In this document: in pieces, positions 1 to 9,400 of the stretch
How positions within the stretch are numbered: position 1 is the stretch's first letter
Layout of the letters: every line of letters starts with the position of its first letter
From: Catenulispora sp. EB89
Lineage (GTDB): Bacteria > Actinomycetota > Actinomycetes > Streptomycetales > Catenulisporaceae
DNA length: 64,000 nt
Direction: 5' to 3'
Assembly: GCF_041261445.1 (NCBI RefSeq)
Contig: NZ_JBGCCU010000023.1
Coordinates: 1-64,000, forward strand
The notes under the pieces: model-generated
What the model was told of the DNA's origin: nothing
Seen by the model: only the letters and a program-made list of their open reading frames with translations
Databases searched by the model: none
Program-made: the position numbers and the translations under genes

Positions 1-86
1 GTCCCATTCCGAACCCGGAAGCTAAGCCCGCCAGCGCCGATGGTACTGCCAGGGGGACCTGGTGGGAGAGTAGGACGCGGCCGAAC
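1..86 (+). rRNA. rrf: 5S ribosomal RNA, 3' part
   Basis: The window opens inside a 5S rRNA gene. The conserved internal segment with CCGAACCCGGAAGCTAAG lies at about positions 8-27, and the closing GGGAGAGTAGGACGC segment at about 64-78. The 5' third lies before the window. The gene is followed at once by a strong terminator, as expected at the end of an rrs-rrl-rrf operon. The exact 3' end (about 84-88) is estimated by family resemblance. Confidence 0.93.
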
Positions 87-96
87 TAAATTTCAT

Positions 97-134
97 GTAG
101 ACCCCCGATGGTTTTCCATCGGGGGTCTACTGCT
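97..134 (+). terminator. Intrinsic terminator of the rRNA operon
   Basis: A perfect 15-bp inverted repeat (97-111 with 116-130) closes on a TTTT loop and is followed by TGCTTTT. It lies about 10 nt after the 5S gene, so it should end rRNA transcription. Confidence 0.9.
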
Positions 135-159
135 TTTCCGGCTCGGGGCGCGTACGGCC

Positions 160-572
160 CACGCTGACTCATCGCGAACGAGCGCCAGCCAGCTTGCATC
201 CAGGCGCTGCGACAGGACTTGCCCTCCGCGCTCACCGATTGCGAAAGGGATGCCTGCGAGCCTCGCCGCGTGGCCTGGCCGATGCACCTTCGCCAGCTCG
301 ATCCGCGCACTGCGGTCGCGTTCACACCCGGGCTGGCTCGCCGCGAATCGAGTGCTGGCGAGCCTGCTCGCTTGGCTTGCCCAAAGTGGCCGCGCTGGCT
401 CGATTCGCGCGTGCCGCCACCGATTCATCGCGAGTCGAGCGCGGGCGAGCCTCCTTGCTTGGTTTGGTCTGGGTGCCTGCCCTGGCTCGATCCGTGCACG
501 CCTCCGCCGATTCATCGCGAATTGAGCGCTGGCGAGCATCCCGGCGTGGCCCAGCATTTGTGCTGATCCGCC
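160..572. repeat. Imperfect tandem repeats in a gene-free gap
   Basis: The stretch 135-670 holds no convincing gene. From about 160 to 570 it consists of degenerate repeats. The two clearest units are 335-421 and 422-508, both 87 bp, and a third partial unit begins at 509. Each unit carries a GATTCATCGCGAATCGAGC-like start, then GGCGAGCCTnCTTGCTTGG, then CTGGCTCGATCCGCGCACG. A more diverged copy lies at about 240-334 with irregular spacing. Open frames cross the array on both strands but have repeat-like translations and no ribosome binding site, so I read it as non-coding. Confidence 0.75.
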
Positions 573-670
573 GTGCCTGTCCAACAGGCCCGCGGTCCGT
601 GGTGCGCCGCAGTCAGAATCCGGGCACGATCGCCGGCCCCGACCCGTCGGCCCATCAGTGCTGCTTCTGC

Positions 671-2044
671 CTACAGCCGCCCGGCTGCCTTCAGTGCCAG
701 GTACGCATCCGCCAGTGCCGGTGCGATGAGTGCGGGCGGTTGGTCGACCACCGTCACCCGGTGCTTGGCGAGCAGGTCCGCCACGTGTCGGCGTTCGGCG
801 CGGGCGCGCTCGGCCGACGCGGCCTCGTACACCGCTGTGGCGTCGCCGCGGCCTCGGGCCATCTGCTCGATGCGGGGGTCGGCGACGGAGGCGACCACGA
901 CTTCGTGGCGGGCCGTGAGGCGGCCGATCACCGGGAGGAGGCCTTCCGTCATCGGGGCCGAGTCCAGGCTTGTCAGGAGGACCACCAGGGCGCGCTGGGA
1001 GGCGCGGTTCAGGATGGTGGTCACCAGGCCGCGGGCGTCGAGTTCGACCAGTTCCGGTTCCAGGACGGCCATGGCCTCGGTGACTCGGGCCAGGGTCTGG
1101 CTGGCGGCGGTGCGGGTGACGGCGGCGCGGACGTGGCGGTCGTAGGCCAGGAGGTCCACGCGGTCGCCGGCGCGCAGGGCCAGGGCTGTCAGGAGGAGTG
1201 AGGCGTCCAGGGCCGCGTCGAGGCGGACGCCGTCGGTGCCCAGTTCCTCGGTGCCGATGCGGCCCGCGGCGGTGCGGCCGGTGTCCAGGACGATCAGGAT
1301 CGCGCGGTCGCGCTCCGGGCGCCAGGTGCGGACCACGACGTCGTAGTGGTCGCCGATGTGGCGGCGGGCCGTGGCGCGCCAGTCGATGGAGCGGACGTCG
1401 TCGCCGACCGTGTAGTCGCGCAGCGAGTCGAACTCCGTGCCCTGCCCGCGCACCAGCAGCGAGGTGCGGCCGTCGAGCTCGCGGAGGCGTGCCAGGCGCG
1501 AGGGGAGGTGCCGCCGGGACAGGAACGGCGGCAGTACCCGCACGCGCCACGGGCTGCGCATCGTGCGCTGCCGCGCGGCCAGGCCGAGCGGGCCGAAGGA
1601 GCGGACGCTGACATGCTCGGCCTGTCGATCGCCGCGCCGGGTCGGCACCAGAACCGACTCGATCCGCCGACGCTCGCCAGCCGGGATCGTGACCGCGTGC
1701 CGGGGCTGCACGATGGTCGGGTCGGCCAGCCGGTTCGCCGACCGCGCGACGCCCTGCAGCCCCGCGGACGGCGGCCACGCGTCGCGGATCAGCGCCCGCA
1801 CACGTCGCCCCGAAGGATTGGTGACGACCAGCTGCACCCGGGCCGTGGTGCCGAGCCGCACGGTGGTGTCGCCACCGCGCTCGAACTGAAGCGTCCGCAC
1901 GGGACCGGCCAAGGCAACGTCGACGGCCACCCCGACCGCGATGACAGCCGCCACCACCGCGATCCCCACCCACGACGGCAGCACGACGCCGACGAACACC
2001 GCGCCGAGGGCGGCCAAGGCGCCGGCACGCCAGGTCAGGGCCAT
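671..2044 (-). CDS. DUF58 domain protein (last gene of MoxR operon)
   Basis: This 457-residue protein starts with two hydrophobic segments (about residues 6-40) and then a long cytoplasmic part. The part contains the DUF58 signature GTEFDSLRDYTVGDDVRSIDWRAT-type region at about 200-225 and a VWA-like section with IVLDTGRT. DUF58 proteins are partners of MoxR AAA ATPases and are thought to take part in envelope or complex assembly. The ATG at 2044 was chosen because the protein begins there like its family. The open frame continues 96 codons upstream, but that part reads through repeats. MoxR lies upstream on the same strand, 381 bp away instead of the usual close spacing. Confidence 0.88.
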   Translation of the reverse strand: MALTWRAGALAALGAVFVGVVLPSWVGIAVVAAVIAVGVAVDVALAGPVRTLQFERGGDTTVRLGTTARVQLVVTNPSGRRVRALIRDAWPPSAGLQGVARSANRLADPTIVQPRHAVTIPAGERRRIESVLVPTRRGDRQAEHVSVRSFGPLGLAARQRTMRSPWRVRVLPPFLSRRHLPSRLARLRELDGRTSLLVRGQGTEFDSLRDYTVGDDVRSIDWRATARRHIGDHYDVVVRTWRPERDRAILIVLDTGRTAAGRIGTEELGTDGVRLDAALDASLLLTALALRAGDRVDLLAYDRHVRAAVTRTAASQTLARVTEAMAVLEPELVELDARGLVTTILNRASQRALVVLLTSLDSAPMTEGLLPVIGRLTARHEVVVASVADPRIEQMARGRGDATAVYEAASAERARAERRHVADLLAKHRVTVVDQPPALIAPALADAYLALKAAGRL

Positions 2045-2163
2045 GACGGCGCCCCTAGCGGCATGATGGCAGCGGCTGCGCGCCCAAAAGTGGAACCGCA
2101 TCGGCGTCGGGCAGCCTCCGCGAACCGAGCCTTGGGATCGGGCGCGCATGAGCGCTCTGCCTT

Positions 2164-2403
2164 TGCCGGGCATCCGCAGAACACTGCGCACGTATACCGC
2201 AGCCCTGCGACCCGCGCCTCCGCAGTGGATTCTGCCGGGCATCCGCACAACGCTGTGTGCGCACGCCGCAGCCTCGCGGCCTGCCTCTCCGCAGCAGCCT
2301 TCGTCGCCGCTTCCGCCGGGCATCCGCAGCACACCGCGCGCGCACGCCTCAGCCCCGCGACCTGTCCTGCCGCACCTGCCGCACCTGCCGCACCTGCCGC
2401 ACC
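2164..2403. repeat. Degenerate repeats and 9-bp microsatellite between moxR and DUF58
   Basis: The gap 2045-2425 carries three imperfect units, each beginning with tGCCGGGCATCCGCA, at about 2164, 2233 and 2314 (spacing 69 and 81 bp). A perfect 9-bp array, TGCCGCACC four times, follows at 2368-2403. The tract lies inside an operon whose other genes overlap. I see no gene in it. Confidence 0.75.
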
Positions 2404-2425
2404 CGCCATCGCCATCACCCGCCGC

Positions 2426-3604
2426 CTACCGCGGCACCGGAACCGCACCGAGCACCGCGTCCAGCACCCCGTCGGCGGTCCCGCCCTCCATCTCCGCCTC
2501 GGCGCGCAGCCGCACCCGGTGCCGGAGCGTCGGCTTCGCCAGCGCCTGCACGTCGTCCGGCGTCACGTAGCCGCGCCCCGCGAGCCAGGCCCAGGAGCGC
2601 GCCGTGTTGAGCAGGGCCGTGGCGCCGCGGGGCGAGACGCCCAGGGACAGCGACGGGGACACCCGGGTGGCGCGGGCCAGGTCGGCGATGTAGCCCAGGA
2701 CGTCGCGGCTGACCGTCACCTTGCGTGCCGCGGCCCGGGCCGCCGCCAGGTCCGCGCGTCCCGCCACCGGGCGGACGCCGGCGGCGTCCAGGTCGCGGGG
2801 GTCGAAGCCGTTGGCGTGCCGGTCCAGGATGCCGATCTCCTCGTCGCGGCCCGGGAGCGGGAGCACCAGCTTCAGCAGGAAGCGGTCCAGCTGTGCCTCC
2901 GGGAGCGGGTAGGTGCCCTCGAACTCGACCGGGTTCTGGGTCGCGGCGACGAGGAACACCTCCGGGAGCGGTCGCGGGCGGCCGTCGACGGTGACCTGCC
3001 GTTCCTCCATCGCCTCCAGCAGCGAGGCCTGGGTTTTCGGGGGAGTGCGGTTGATCTCGTCGGCGAGCAGCAGGTTGGTGAAGACCGGGCCTTCGCGGAA
3101 CGAGAACTCCGCGGTCCGGCTGTCGAACACCGCCGAGCCGGTCACGTCGCCGGGCATCAGGTCCGGGGTGAACTGCACGCGCTTGGAGTCCAGCGCCAGC
3201 GCCGCCGCCAGCGAGCGCACCAGCAGCGTCTTCGCGACGCCCGGCACGCCTTCCAGCAGCACGTGCCCGCCCGACAGCAGCGCGATGACCAGCCCGGTGA
3301 CCGCCGAGTCCTGGCCGACCACGGCCTTGGCGACCTCGGTGCGCACCGCCAGCAGTGCCGTACGGGCGTCCTCGGGGCTGACGGAAGCCGATGCGGATCC
3401 TGACACGGTTCCCGATGCGGAACCCGGCACGGCTCCCGACACGGATCCTGATACCGGCGACCCAGAAGCCTGAGCCGCACCGTCGAACACGCCGGGAGTG
3501 CCGGAAGCACCGGATCCCCCAGCCGCCCCAGCCGCCCCGGACCCGCCAAAGCCTCCGAACCCCCCGAACCCACCCACGCCGGATGCCGGGTCCTGCTGCG
3601 TCAT
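2426..3604 (-). CDS. MoxR-family AAA+ ATPase
   Basis: This 392-residue MoxR ATPase has an extra Gly/Ala/Ser-rich N-terminal tail of about 75 residues. The AAA+ core shows Walker A GVPGVAKT, Walker B LLADEINR, and sensor 1 in VAATQNPVEFEGTYPLPEAQ, all classic for MoxR. MoxR proteins act as chaperone-like ATPases with VWA/DUF58 partners, and a DUF58 gene lies downstream. The start ATG at 3604 is preceded by an AGGAGAG-type ribosome binding site and lies 20 nt after the DUF4350 gene. The low-complexity tail is unusual and variable in kind. Confidence 0.93.
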   Translation of the reverse strand: MTQQDPASGVGGFGGFGGFGGSGAAGAAGGSGASGTPGVFDGAAQASGSPVSGSVSGAVPGSASGTVSGSASASVSPEDARTALLAVRTEVAKAVVGQDSAVTGLVIALLSGGHVLLEGVPGVAKTLLVRSLAAALALDSKRVQFTPDLMPGDVTGSAVFDSRTAEFSFREGPVFTNLLLADEINRTPPKTQASLLEAMEERQVTVDGRPRPLPEVFLVAATQNPVEFEGTYPLPEAQLDRFLLKLVLPLPGRDEEIGILDRHANGFDPRDLDAAGVRPVAGRADLAAARAAARKVTVSRDVLGYIADLARATRVSPSLSLGVSPRGATALLNTARSWAWLAGRGYVTPDDVQALAKPTLRHRVRLRAEAEMEGGTADGVLDAVLGAVPVPR

Positions 3605-3624
3605 CTCGCTCTCCTGTCCCTCGT

Positions 3625-4758
3625 TCACAGCCGCCCGACCTCGGCTTCCAGCCGGTCCAGCGCCGAAGCCAATCCCACCAGCCCCGCGTCGTCCGCGGGC
3701 ACCGCCCCCGCCAGCACCGCCAGCGTCGCGCCCGCCTCCGGCCCGCCGCGCGCCGCGATCGCCGCGGCGATGTCGCCGACCGCGGCCGCGCGCGGCAGCC
3801 CCAGCCGCGCGGCCAGCCGCGAGCGGGTCGCCTCGCGCAGCGCCCCGGACGCACGGTCGGTCACCTTGCCGCGTTCGTACAGCCGGGCGCGGCCCTCGAC
3901 CGTCTCGGCCGCGCGCACCGCCACCGGCATCCGCTCGGCGACCACCGGCCCCAGCCGCCGGGCCTGCCACAGCGCCAGCAGCGCGATCGCCAGCACCATC
4001 GTCAGGGCGCCCCAGCGCCAGCCGGCCGGCAGGACCGAGGTGAAGCTCTTCTGTCCCGACGCCGTCGCGCCCGGGTCCGCGCCGTCCGGCAGGTACCACA
4101 CGACCGTCGGGTGCTTGCCGAGCAGCCGCATCGCCAGGGCCGCGTTGCCGTGGTCGGCGAGCCGGTCGTTGCGGAACGGCGTGCGGCTGCCGACCAGCAC
4201 CGTGTCGTCCGACGACGGCCCGGCCGCCGTGGCCAGCGCGTACCCGCCGGACATCTCGTAGCACCCGCTCGTCAGGCCGCTGAAGACCTCGCCGTCGCCG
4301 ATGTCGGCGTTCCCGGCGGCCGTCGCGTCGGCGTCCGGACACGCCGGATCGACCAGCCCCGAGCCCTCGGGCGGCGCGTCCACCCGCGCCGTCTGCGTGG
4401 TCAGCAGCCGCGCCGACTCCGGGTCCGGCTGCACGACCACCAGCCGCGCCACCGGCGTCGAGGCCAGCGTGTCGATCTGGAGCAGGGTCAGCAGTCCCGG
4501 ATCGGTGACGAGCAGCGTCGCGTCGCCCTGCGCGCCCTGGACCGCGGCCAGCGCGTCGGCGGTGGTCCGGGCCGGGGTGACCGTGACGCCGCGGTCGCGC
4601 AGCAGCGAGGCCAGCGCCCGGCCGCCGTCGGGGGAGGCGGAGTCCGGATCGAGCGTCCCGCCGCCGTTGCCGCCGATGGCGATCGCGGTGACCAGGGCTC
4701 CGAGCAGCAGGACGGCGAGCGCGGCCACCGGCCAGCGCCACGCCCGCAGCGTGGTCAT
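3625..4758 (-). CDS. DUF4350 domain membrane protein
   Basis: A 377-residue protein with an N-terminal membrane segment (about residues 9-30). An extracytoplasmic DUF4350 domain follows, with the typical sequence GGRALASLLRDRGVTV at about 48-63. A second membrane segment lies near residue 255, and then a cytoplasmic tail. DUF4350 proteins are regularly encoded with MoxR, DUF58 and DUF4129 genes. Its ATG overlaps the stop of the DUF4129 gene by 4 bp (ATGA), indicating translational coupling. The biochemical role of the family is not known to me. Confidence 0.88.
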   Translation of the reverse strand: MTTLRAWRWPVAALAVLLLGALVTAIAIGGNGGGTLDPDSASPDGGRALASLLRDRGVTVTPARTTADALAAVQGAQGDATLLVTDPGLLTLLQIDTLASTPVARLVVVQPDPESARLLTTQTARVDAPPEGSGLVDPACPDADATAAGNADIGDGEVFSGLTSGCYEMSGGYALATAAGPSSDDTVLVGSRTPFRNDRLADHGNAALAMRLLGKHPTVVWYLPDGADPGATASGQKSFTSVLPAGWRWGALTMVLAIALLALWQARRLGPVVAERMPVAVRAAETVEGRARLYERGKVTDRASGALREATRSRLAARLGLPRAAAVGDIAAAIAARGGPEAGATLAVLAGAVPADDAGLVGLASALDRLEAEVGRL

Positions 4759-5501
4759 CGCGGCTCCGACGGGTCCCGGCGGCCGGCCGGGGTCTCGGCG
4801 AGCCGCGGCAGGTCGCCGGCCGGCGGCGCCCCGGCCGCACTGCCGACGCGCACCCGCGCCGCGGCGACCGCGGTGTCGACGGCGACCAGCCGCTGGTAGT
4901 CCTCGGGCCCGGCCGCGTTCTGGCCGTACCAGATGTCGTCGAAGACCCGCGCCGCGGCGAGCAGCGCCGGCGCCTGGTCCGGCAGCAGGGCCCCGGCCTC
5001 GCGCGCCGCCACGTCGGCGGTCCGCCCCGGCCTCGGGTCCAGGACCGCCCGCTCCTCCAGCGCCGCGATGACCGCGCGCAGCCGGGCCCGGACGGCCTCG
5101 GCCCAGCGTCCGCCGGCCGCGTGCTCCTCGGCCGTGCGCCGGTAGCCGGCCGCGTCCATCGGGGCCGCCTCGTCGAACAGCGCCCGGTCGGCCGTGACCC
5201 GCCGCCGCATCGGCCCGTAGCGCCGCCGGATCACCACCACGGCCACCACCAGCAGCACCAGGAGGACCAGCACGGCGGTCCAGCCCTCGCTGCCGCCGCC
5301 CGAGCTGCTGCCGAAGGCCTTGTCCCACAAGGTGCTGATCTGGTGTCCGAGCCAGTCCAGGGCGCGCTTGGTGAGCGAGGGCCGGGCGTGCGCGTAGACC
5401 GGTTTGGCCAGCTCGTCCGCGGCCGCGCGGCGTGCCTCGTCGCGGCCGACGGTGATCGGTACGCCGGGCGGTGGCGTGACCGGGGCCCCCGGACCGGTCA
5501 C
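4755..5501 (-). CDS. DUF4129 domain protein
   Basis: A 248-residue protein with one strong membrane segment (about residues 73-92, rich in L and V) followed by basic residues. The C-terminal DUF4129 domain includes RAVIAALEERAVLDPRPGRTADE-like and FDDIWYGQ sequences near residues 140-200. DUF4129 often accompanies transglutaminase, MoxR and DUF58 genes. Here it lies between the polytopic membrane protein and DUF4350, overlapping both by 4 bp. The start is GTG at 5501, within GTGA. Confidence 0.88.
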   Translation of the reverse strand: MTGPGAPVTPPPGVPITVGRDEARRAAADELAKPVYAHARPSLTKRALDWLGHQISTLWDKAFGSSSGGGSEGWTAVLVLLVLLVVAVVVIRRRYGPMRRRVTADRALFDEAAPMDAAGYRRTAEEHAAGGRWAEAVRARLRAVIAALEERAVLDPRPGRTADVAAREAGALLPDQAPALLAAARVFDDIWYGQNAAGPEDYQRLVAVDTAVAAARVRVGSAAGAPPAGDLPRLAETPAGRRDPSEPR

Positions 5502-6619
5502 GCGGCCGGGCCGTTCCCCGGCTCCGGCCCGCCGCCGGCTGCCGCTGCCGCCGCGGTCGCCAGGCCGGCCGTCGCGCCTGCCGCGCTCGCCGCACCGGCT
5601 GCCCCGGCCGAGCCGTCACGCCGCGCCCGAGCGCTCATCGCCAGCTGGATGTCCAACCCCTCGCGCCGCATCCGCCGGTCCACATACTGCAGCGCCATCA
5701 CCGACGCCGCGAACGGCGACACCACCGCCTGGATCCCCGCCGAGAACAACGCCCCGAGGAACACGTACACCAGCGAGACATGGTGCCCGGAGTACGTCCC
5801 GTCCCCGTTGTCGCTCACCGGGCTCAGATTCGAGCCCACGACCACCTGCTGCACCACCGAGAGCACCACGGCGACCATCTCGGACACCAGCAGCCCCAGC
5901 AGCGAGACCCCCAGCACCCGCCACCAGCCGCCCTTGACCAGCGTCGAGGACCGCTTCAGCGCCCGCCGTACCGGCTGGTCCTCCAGCACCAGCGCGGCCG
6001 CGGACAGCGACCAGGCCACCCACCGGTTGACCGCCAGCGCCGCCGCGCCGCCGAGCCCGAGCACCAGCACCAGGGCCGCGGCCGGGCTCCCGGCGGCGGC
6101 CAGCAGCAGGCCGGGGAGCATCCCCAGGGCCAGCACCCCGAACAGCACGATGAAGATCACCAGCGCGAGCCCCAGCAGCCGGAGCAGCCGCGGCCGGGTC
6201 TGGGCCCAGACCTCCGCCAGCGTCACCGGCCGGCCCAGCACGGCCCGCGCCACAGCCGTGGTCAGCAGCCCGACCAGCAGCGAGACGATCAGCGCGTTCA
6301 GCAGCACGCCGGGCCGCAGCAGCGCCAGGTCGTTGATCCCGGTGCCGCTGCCCAGCGTGGTGTTGCCGTTGACCAGTCCGGCCAGGAAGTGCAGATAGAG
6401 GTAGTCCAGCGGGATCGCCACCGCTTGGCCGAGCGCGACCACCAGGGCCGACAGCCCGAGCATGACGCCGGGATAGGAGCGCATGGCGGTCACGGCGCCG
6501 TCGAGGATTTCCCCCGCTTGCAAAGGACGCAGGGGGACGACTCCCCGGCCGAGACCGGCCGGCGTGAACGCCGTACCAGGGTCGCCGACAGGCGCGTTCG
6601 CTCCGGTGAGATGGCTCAT
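5498..6619 (-). CDS. Polytopic membrane protein, first gene of the MoxR operon
   Basis: An integral membrane protein of about 373 residues with a cytoplasmic start (PLRPLQAGEILDGAV) and roughly six hydrophobic segments. It ends in an Ala/Gly-rich tail. The GEILDGA motif followed by membrane helices resembles actinobacterial glycerophosphoryl-diester-phosphodiesterase membrane-domain proteins, but no catalytic domain is present. The 3' end overlaps the DUF4129 GTG by 4 bp. I chose ATG 6619. An ATG at 6685 in the same frame is possible, and neither has a strong ribosome binding site. It is divergent from mtrA. Confidence 0.8.
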   Translation of the reverse strand: MSHLTGANAPVGDPGTAFTPAGLGRGVVPLRPLQAGEILDGAVTAMRSYPGVMLGLSALVVALGQAVAIPLDYLYLHFLAGLVNGNTTLGSGTGINDLALLRPGVLLNALIVSLLVGLLTTAVARAVLGRPVTLAEVWAQTRPRLLRLLGLALVIFIVLFGVLALGMLPGLLLAAAGSPAAALVLVLGLGGAAALAVNRWVAWSLSAAALVLEDQPVRRALKRSSTLVKGGWWRVLGVSLLGLLVSEMVAVVLSVVQQVVVGSNLSPVSDNGDGTYSGHHVSLVYVFLGALFSAGIQAVVSPFAASVMALQYVDRRMRREGLDIQLAMSARARRDGSAGAAGAASAAGATAGLATAAAAAAGGGPEPGNGPAA

Positions 6620-6790
6620 GGGCTGCGTGGACGCTTCTTCCTCGGGCGCGGACCGGCGTGCCGCCGGGAGTGTGCACCCCAGCATGCAGGCAGCCGCGAG
6701 GACGGCGCCACCCCCGCACCAACACCCGTGATCCTTCCCAGTGGCACCGGGGATTCACCAAAAGCAGAAAGTAATGCGACGATAGTCCGC

Positions 6791-7468
6791 ATGAAAGGTC
6801 GTGTCCTCATCGTCGACGATGACATAGCCCTGTCCGAGATGCTGGGCATCGCCCTGCGCGGCGAGGGCTTCGAGACCACGTCCGTCGCCGACGGTGACCG
6901 GGCTCTGCAGGTCTTCCGTGATTTCAAGCCGGACCTGGTCCTGCTTGACCTGATGTTGCCCGGACGCGACGGAATCGACGTGTGCCGCCTGATCCGCGGC
7001 GAGTCCGGGGTCCCGATCATCATGCTCACCGCCAAGAGCGACACGGTCGACGTGGTGGTCGGCCTGGAGTCCGGGGCCGACGACTACGTGATCAAGCCGT
7101 TCAAGGTCAAGGAGCTGGTGGCCCGGGTGCGCGCGCGGCTGCGCCGCGCCGACGAGCCCAAGCCCGAGACCCTGGCCATCGGCGACCTGTCGATCGACGT
7201 GGCCGGCCACTCGGTCAAGCGCGACGGCCGGCAGATCCCGCTCACCCCGCTGGAGTTCGACCTGCTGGTCGCGCTGGCCCGCAAGCCCTGGCAGGTGTTC
7301 ACCCGCGAGGTGCTGCTGGAGCAGGTCTGGGGCTACCGGCACGCCGCGGACACCCGGCTGGTGAACGTGCACGTCCAGCGGCTGCGCAGCAAGATCGAGG
7401 TCGACCCGGAGAACCCGGAGATCGTGGTCACCGTGCGCGGGGTGGGTTACAAAGCCGGTCCGGCTTAA
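6791..7468 (+). CDS. mtrA: Response regulator MtrA
   Basis: An OmpR/PhoB-class regulator of 225 residues. The receiver domain has the acidic pocket DDD at 9-11, phospho-acceptor Asp53 in LLDLMLPG and Lys102 in IKPF. The C-terminal winged helix ends with VVTVRGVGYKAG. Identity as MtrA rests on strong sequence similarity in my memory and on the mtrA-mtrB-lpqB order that is conserved across actinobacteria. The system controls cell division and cell-wall genes. GATAGT lies at 6781-6786, only 4 nt from the ATG, so the mRNA may be leaderless or nearly so. Confidence 0.96.
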   Translation: MKGRVLIVDDDIALSEMLGIALRGEGFETTSVADGDRALQVFRDFKPDLVLLDLMLPGRDGIDVCRLIRGESGVPIIMLTAKSDTVDVVVGLESGADDYVIKPFKVKELVARVRARLRRADEPKPETLAIGDLSIDVAGHSVKRDGRQIPLTPLEFDLLVALARKPWQVFTREVLLEQVWGYRHAADTRLVNVHVQRLRSKIEVDPENPEIVVTVRGVGYKAGPA

Positions 7469-7484
7469 CGGCACGGGGAAGTAG

Positions 7485-9356
7485 ATGCGGGTCTCGAAGT
7501 TCACCGGCGGTGCCCGGCGTTTCGGCCGCGCCGTCCTGGAACTGCCCGGGACCTGGCGCGGCTCGCTGCAGTTGCGCGTGGTGTCGCTCACCCTGCTGCT
7601 GTCCATCGTCATCGCGTTCGTGCTGGGCTGGATGCTGAACAGCAAGATCCGCGACGGTCTGGTGCAGGCCAAGGAGAGCTCGTCGCTGGCCATGGCCAGC
7701 AGCGGCTTCAGCGAGGCCAGCGCCTCGATCACGGCCGCCGCCGAGACGATCCGGCAGAACAACCCGAACGCATCCCTGGGCCCCGGCGGTTCCAACAGTT
7801 CCAGCAGTTCCAACAGCCAGCCGTTTGCCGCCTGGGTCAACAGCCTGGACGCCATGGTCCGGAACCTGTGCAGCGGCGCCAACAGCGACACCTACCAGGT
7901 GGTGCTGCTGTCGTCCGTCCACAATTTCCCGGTCGCCGGCTACACCTGCGGCGGGATCCAGCACCAGAGCATCCAGCAGGCCCTGAAGGACAGCCTCCAG
8001 GTTTACGGCTCGGACGGCTTCCAGGTCCAGTACCAGACCACCGACCTGGAGTACGGCCCGCAGACGACCGGCGGCGGGATCGTCGACGTCACCTCGACGC
8101 CGGGCGACGGGCCCCCCGGCACCGCCGTGTCCGGCCACAAGACCCCGGGCCTGCTGTACGGCGCGTCGTTCAACCTGGGCGAGCTGGGGAAGGTCCAGCT
8201 GTACTACGCCTTCCCGTTCACCACCGAGAGCGACGCGCTCAACTTCGACAACGAGATGATCGTGATCGCCGGCGCGGTGCTGGTCCTGGCCCTGGCCGGG
8301 GTCGCCTGGTTCGTCACGCGGCTGGTGGTGACCCCGGTCCGGCAGGCCGCCGGGATCGCCGAACGGCTCGCCGACGGCACGTTCGACGAGCGGATGCGGG
8401 TGCGCGGCGAGGACGACCTGGCCCGGCTGGCCACCTCCTTCAACACCATGGCCGGCAACCTGCAGCGGCAGATCCGCAAGCTCGAGGAGCTCTCGCGGGT
8501 CCAGCGCCGGTTCGTCTCCGACGTCTCGCACGAGCTGCGCACGCCGCTGACCACGGTCCGGATGGCCGCCGACGTCCTGCACGACTCCCGCGACGACTTC
8601 TCCGGGCCGACCGCGCGCTCGGCCGAACTGCTGCAGACCCAGCTGGACCGGTTCGAGGAACTGCTCGGCGACCTGCTGGAGATCAGCCGGTTCGACGCCG
8701 GGGCCGCGGTGCTGGACGCCGAGCCGGTGGACCTGCGCCAGCTGGCGCGCCGGGTGGTCGACAGCAGCCAGGTGCTGGCCGAGCGCAAGGGCTCGGACGT
8801 CCGGATCGTGGCGCCGGACCGGCCCTGCGTGGCCGAGATCGACCCGCGCCGCATCGAGCGGATCCTGCGCAACCTGGTGGTCAACGCCATCGAGCACAGT
8901 GAGGGCCGGCCGGTGCTGGTCAAGGTCGCCGCCTCCGCCGAGGCGGTCGCGGTCGCGGTGCGCGACTACGGCGTCGGCCTGAAGCCCGGCGAGTCCTCGC
9001 TGGTGTTCGGGCGCTTCTGGCGTGCCGACCCGGCGCGGGCCCGGACCACCGGCGGTACCGGGCTGGGCCTGGCGATCTCGCTGGAGGACGCGCACCTGCA
9101 CCACGGCTGGCTGCAGGCCTGGGGCGAACCCGGCGGCGGCTCGCAGTTCCGGCTGACGCTGCCCTGCACCGCCGGCATGGAGCTGGTGCGCTCGCCGATC
9201 CCGCTGGAGCCGGACGACTCGCGACACCACAAGCGCCAGGCCGAGGCCGCGCGGCTGGCCGCCGAGGGCGCCGCGGCCGCGCCGCCGCGGCACACCGGCG
9301 GCCCGGACCTGACCGGGCTCACCGGCCGCGGCAGCGACCGGGTGGGGGAGCGCTGA
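7485..9356 (+). CDS. mtrB: Sensor histidine kinase MtrB
   Basis: A 623-residue membrane kinase. TM1 is at about 32-51, followed by a large external sensor region containing a Ser/Asn tract near 100-112, TM2 at about 258-280, and HAMP. The dimerisation domain has His349 in FVSDVSHELRTP, and an ATPase domain with N and G boxes ends in GGTGLGLAISLEDAHLHHG. The LEDAHLH segment after the G2 box is a recognisable MtrB feature. It starts 16 nt after mtrA with GGGGAAG ahead of the ATG. It overlaps the lpqB frame if lpqB starts at 9356. Confidence 0.96.
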   Translation: MRVSKFTGGARRFGRAVLELPGTWRGSLQLRVVSLTLLLSIVIAFVLGWMLNSKIRDGLVQAKESSSLAMASSGFSEASASITAAAETIRQNNPNASLGPGGSNSSSSSNSQPFAAWVNSLDAMVRNLCSGANSDTYQVVLLSSVHNFPVAGYTCGGIQHQSIQQALKDSLQVYGSDGFQVQYQTTDLEYGPQTTGGGIVDVTSTPGDGPPGTAVSGHKTPGLLYGASFNLGELGKVQLYYAFPFTTESDALNFDNEMIVIAGAVLVLALAGVAWFVTRLVVTPVRQAAGIAERLADGTFDERMRVRGEDDLARLATSFNTMAGNLQRQIRKLEELSRVQRRFVSDVSHELRTPLTTVRMAADVLHDSRDDFSGPTARSAELLQTQLDRFEELLGDLLEISRFDAGAAVLDAEPVDLRQLARRVVDSSQVLAERKGSDVRIVAPDRPCVAEIDPRRIERILRNLVVNAIEHSEGRPVLVKVAASAEAVAVAVRDYGVGLKPGESSLVFGRFWRADPARARTTGGTGLGLAISLEDAHLHHGWLQAWGEPGGGSQFRLTLPCTAGMELVRSPIPLEPDDSRHHKRQAEAARLAAEGAAAAPPRHTGGPDLTGLTGRGSDRVGER

Positions 9357-9400
9357 TGACCGCCGGGCCGCCGCCGTCCGCCCCGCGACCAGGAGACGCC

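Noticed and set aside
335..508. 87-bp repeats as a CRISPR array
   Set aside because: Units are contiguous and diverged along their whole length, with no constant repeat alternating with unique spacers and no cas genes nearby.
93..1973. 626-codon minus-strand open frame overlapping the start of the window
   Set aside because: It is the antisense-phase shadow of DUF58 plus repeats: Arg/Gly/Pro-rich translation with no domain, caused by high GC at third positions.
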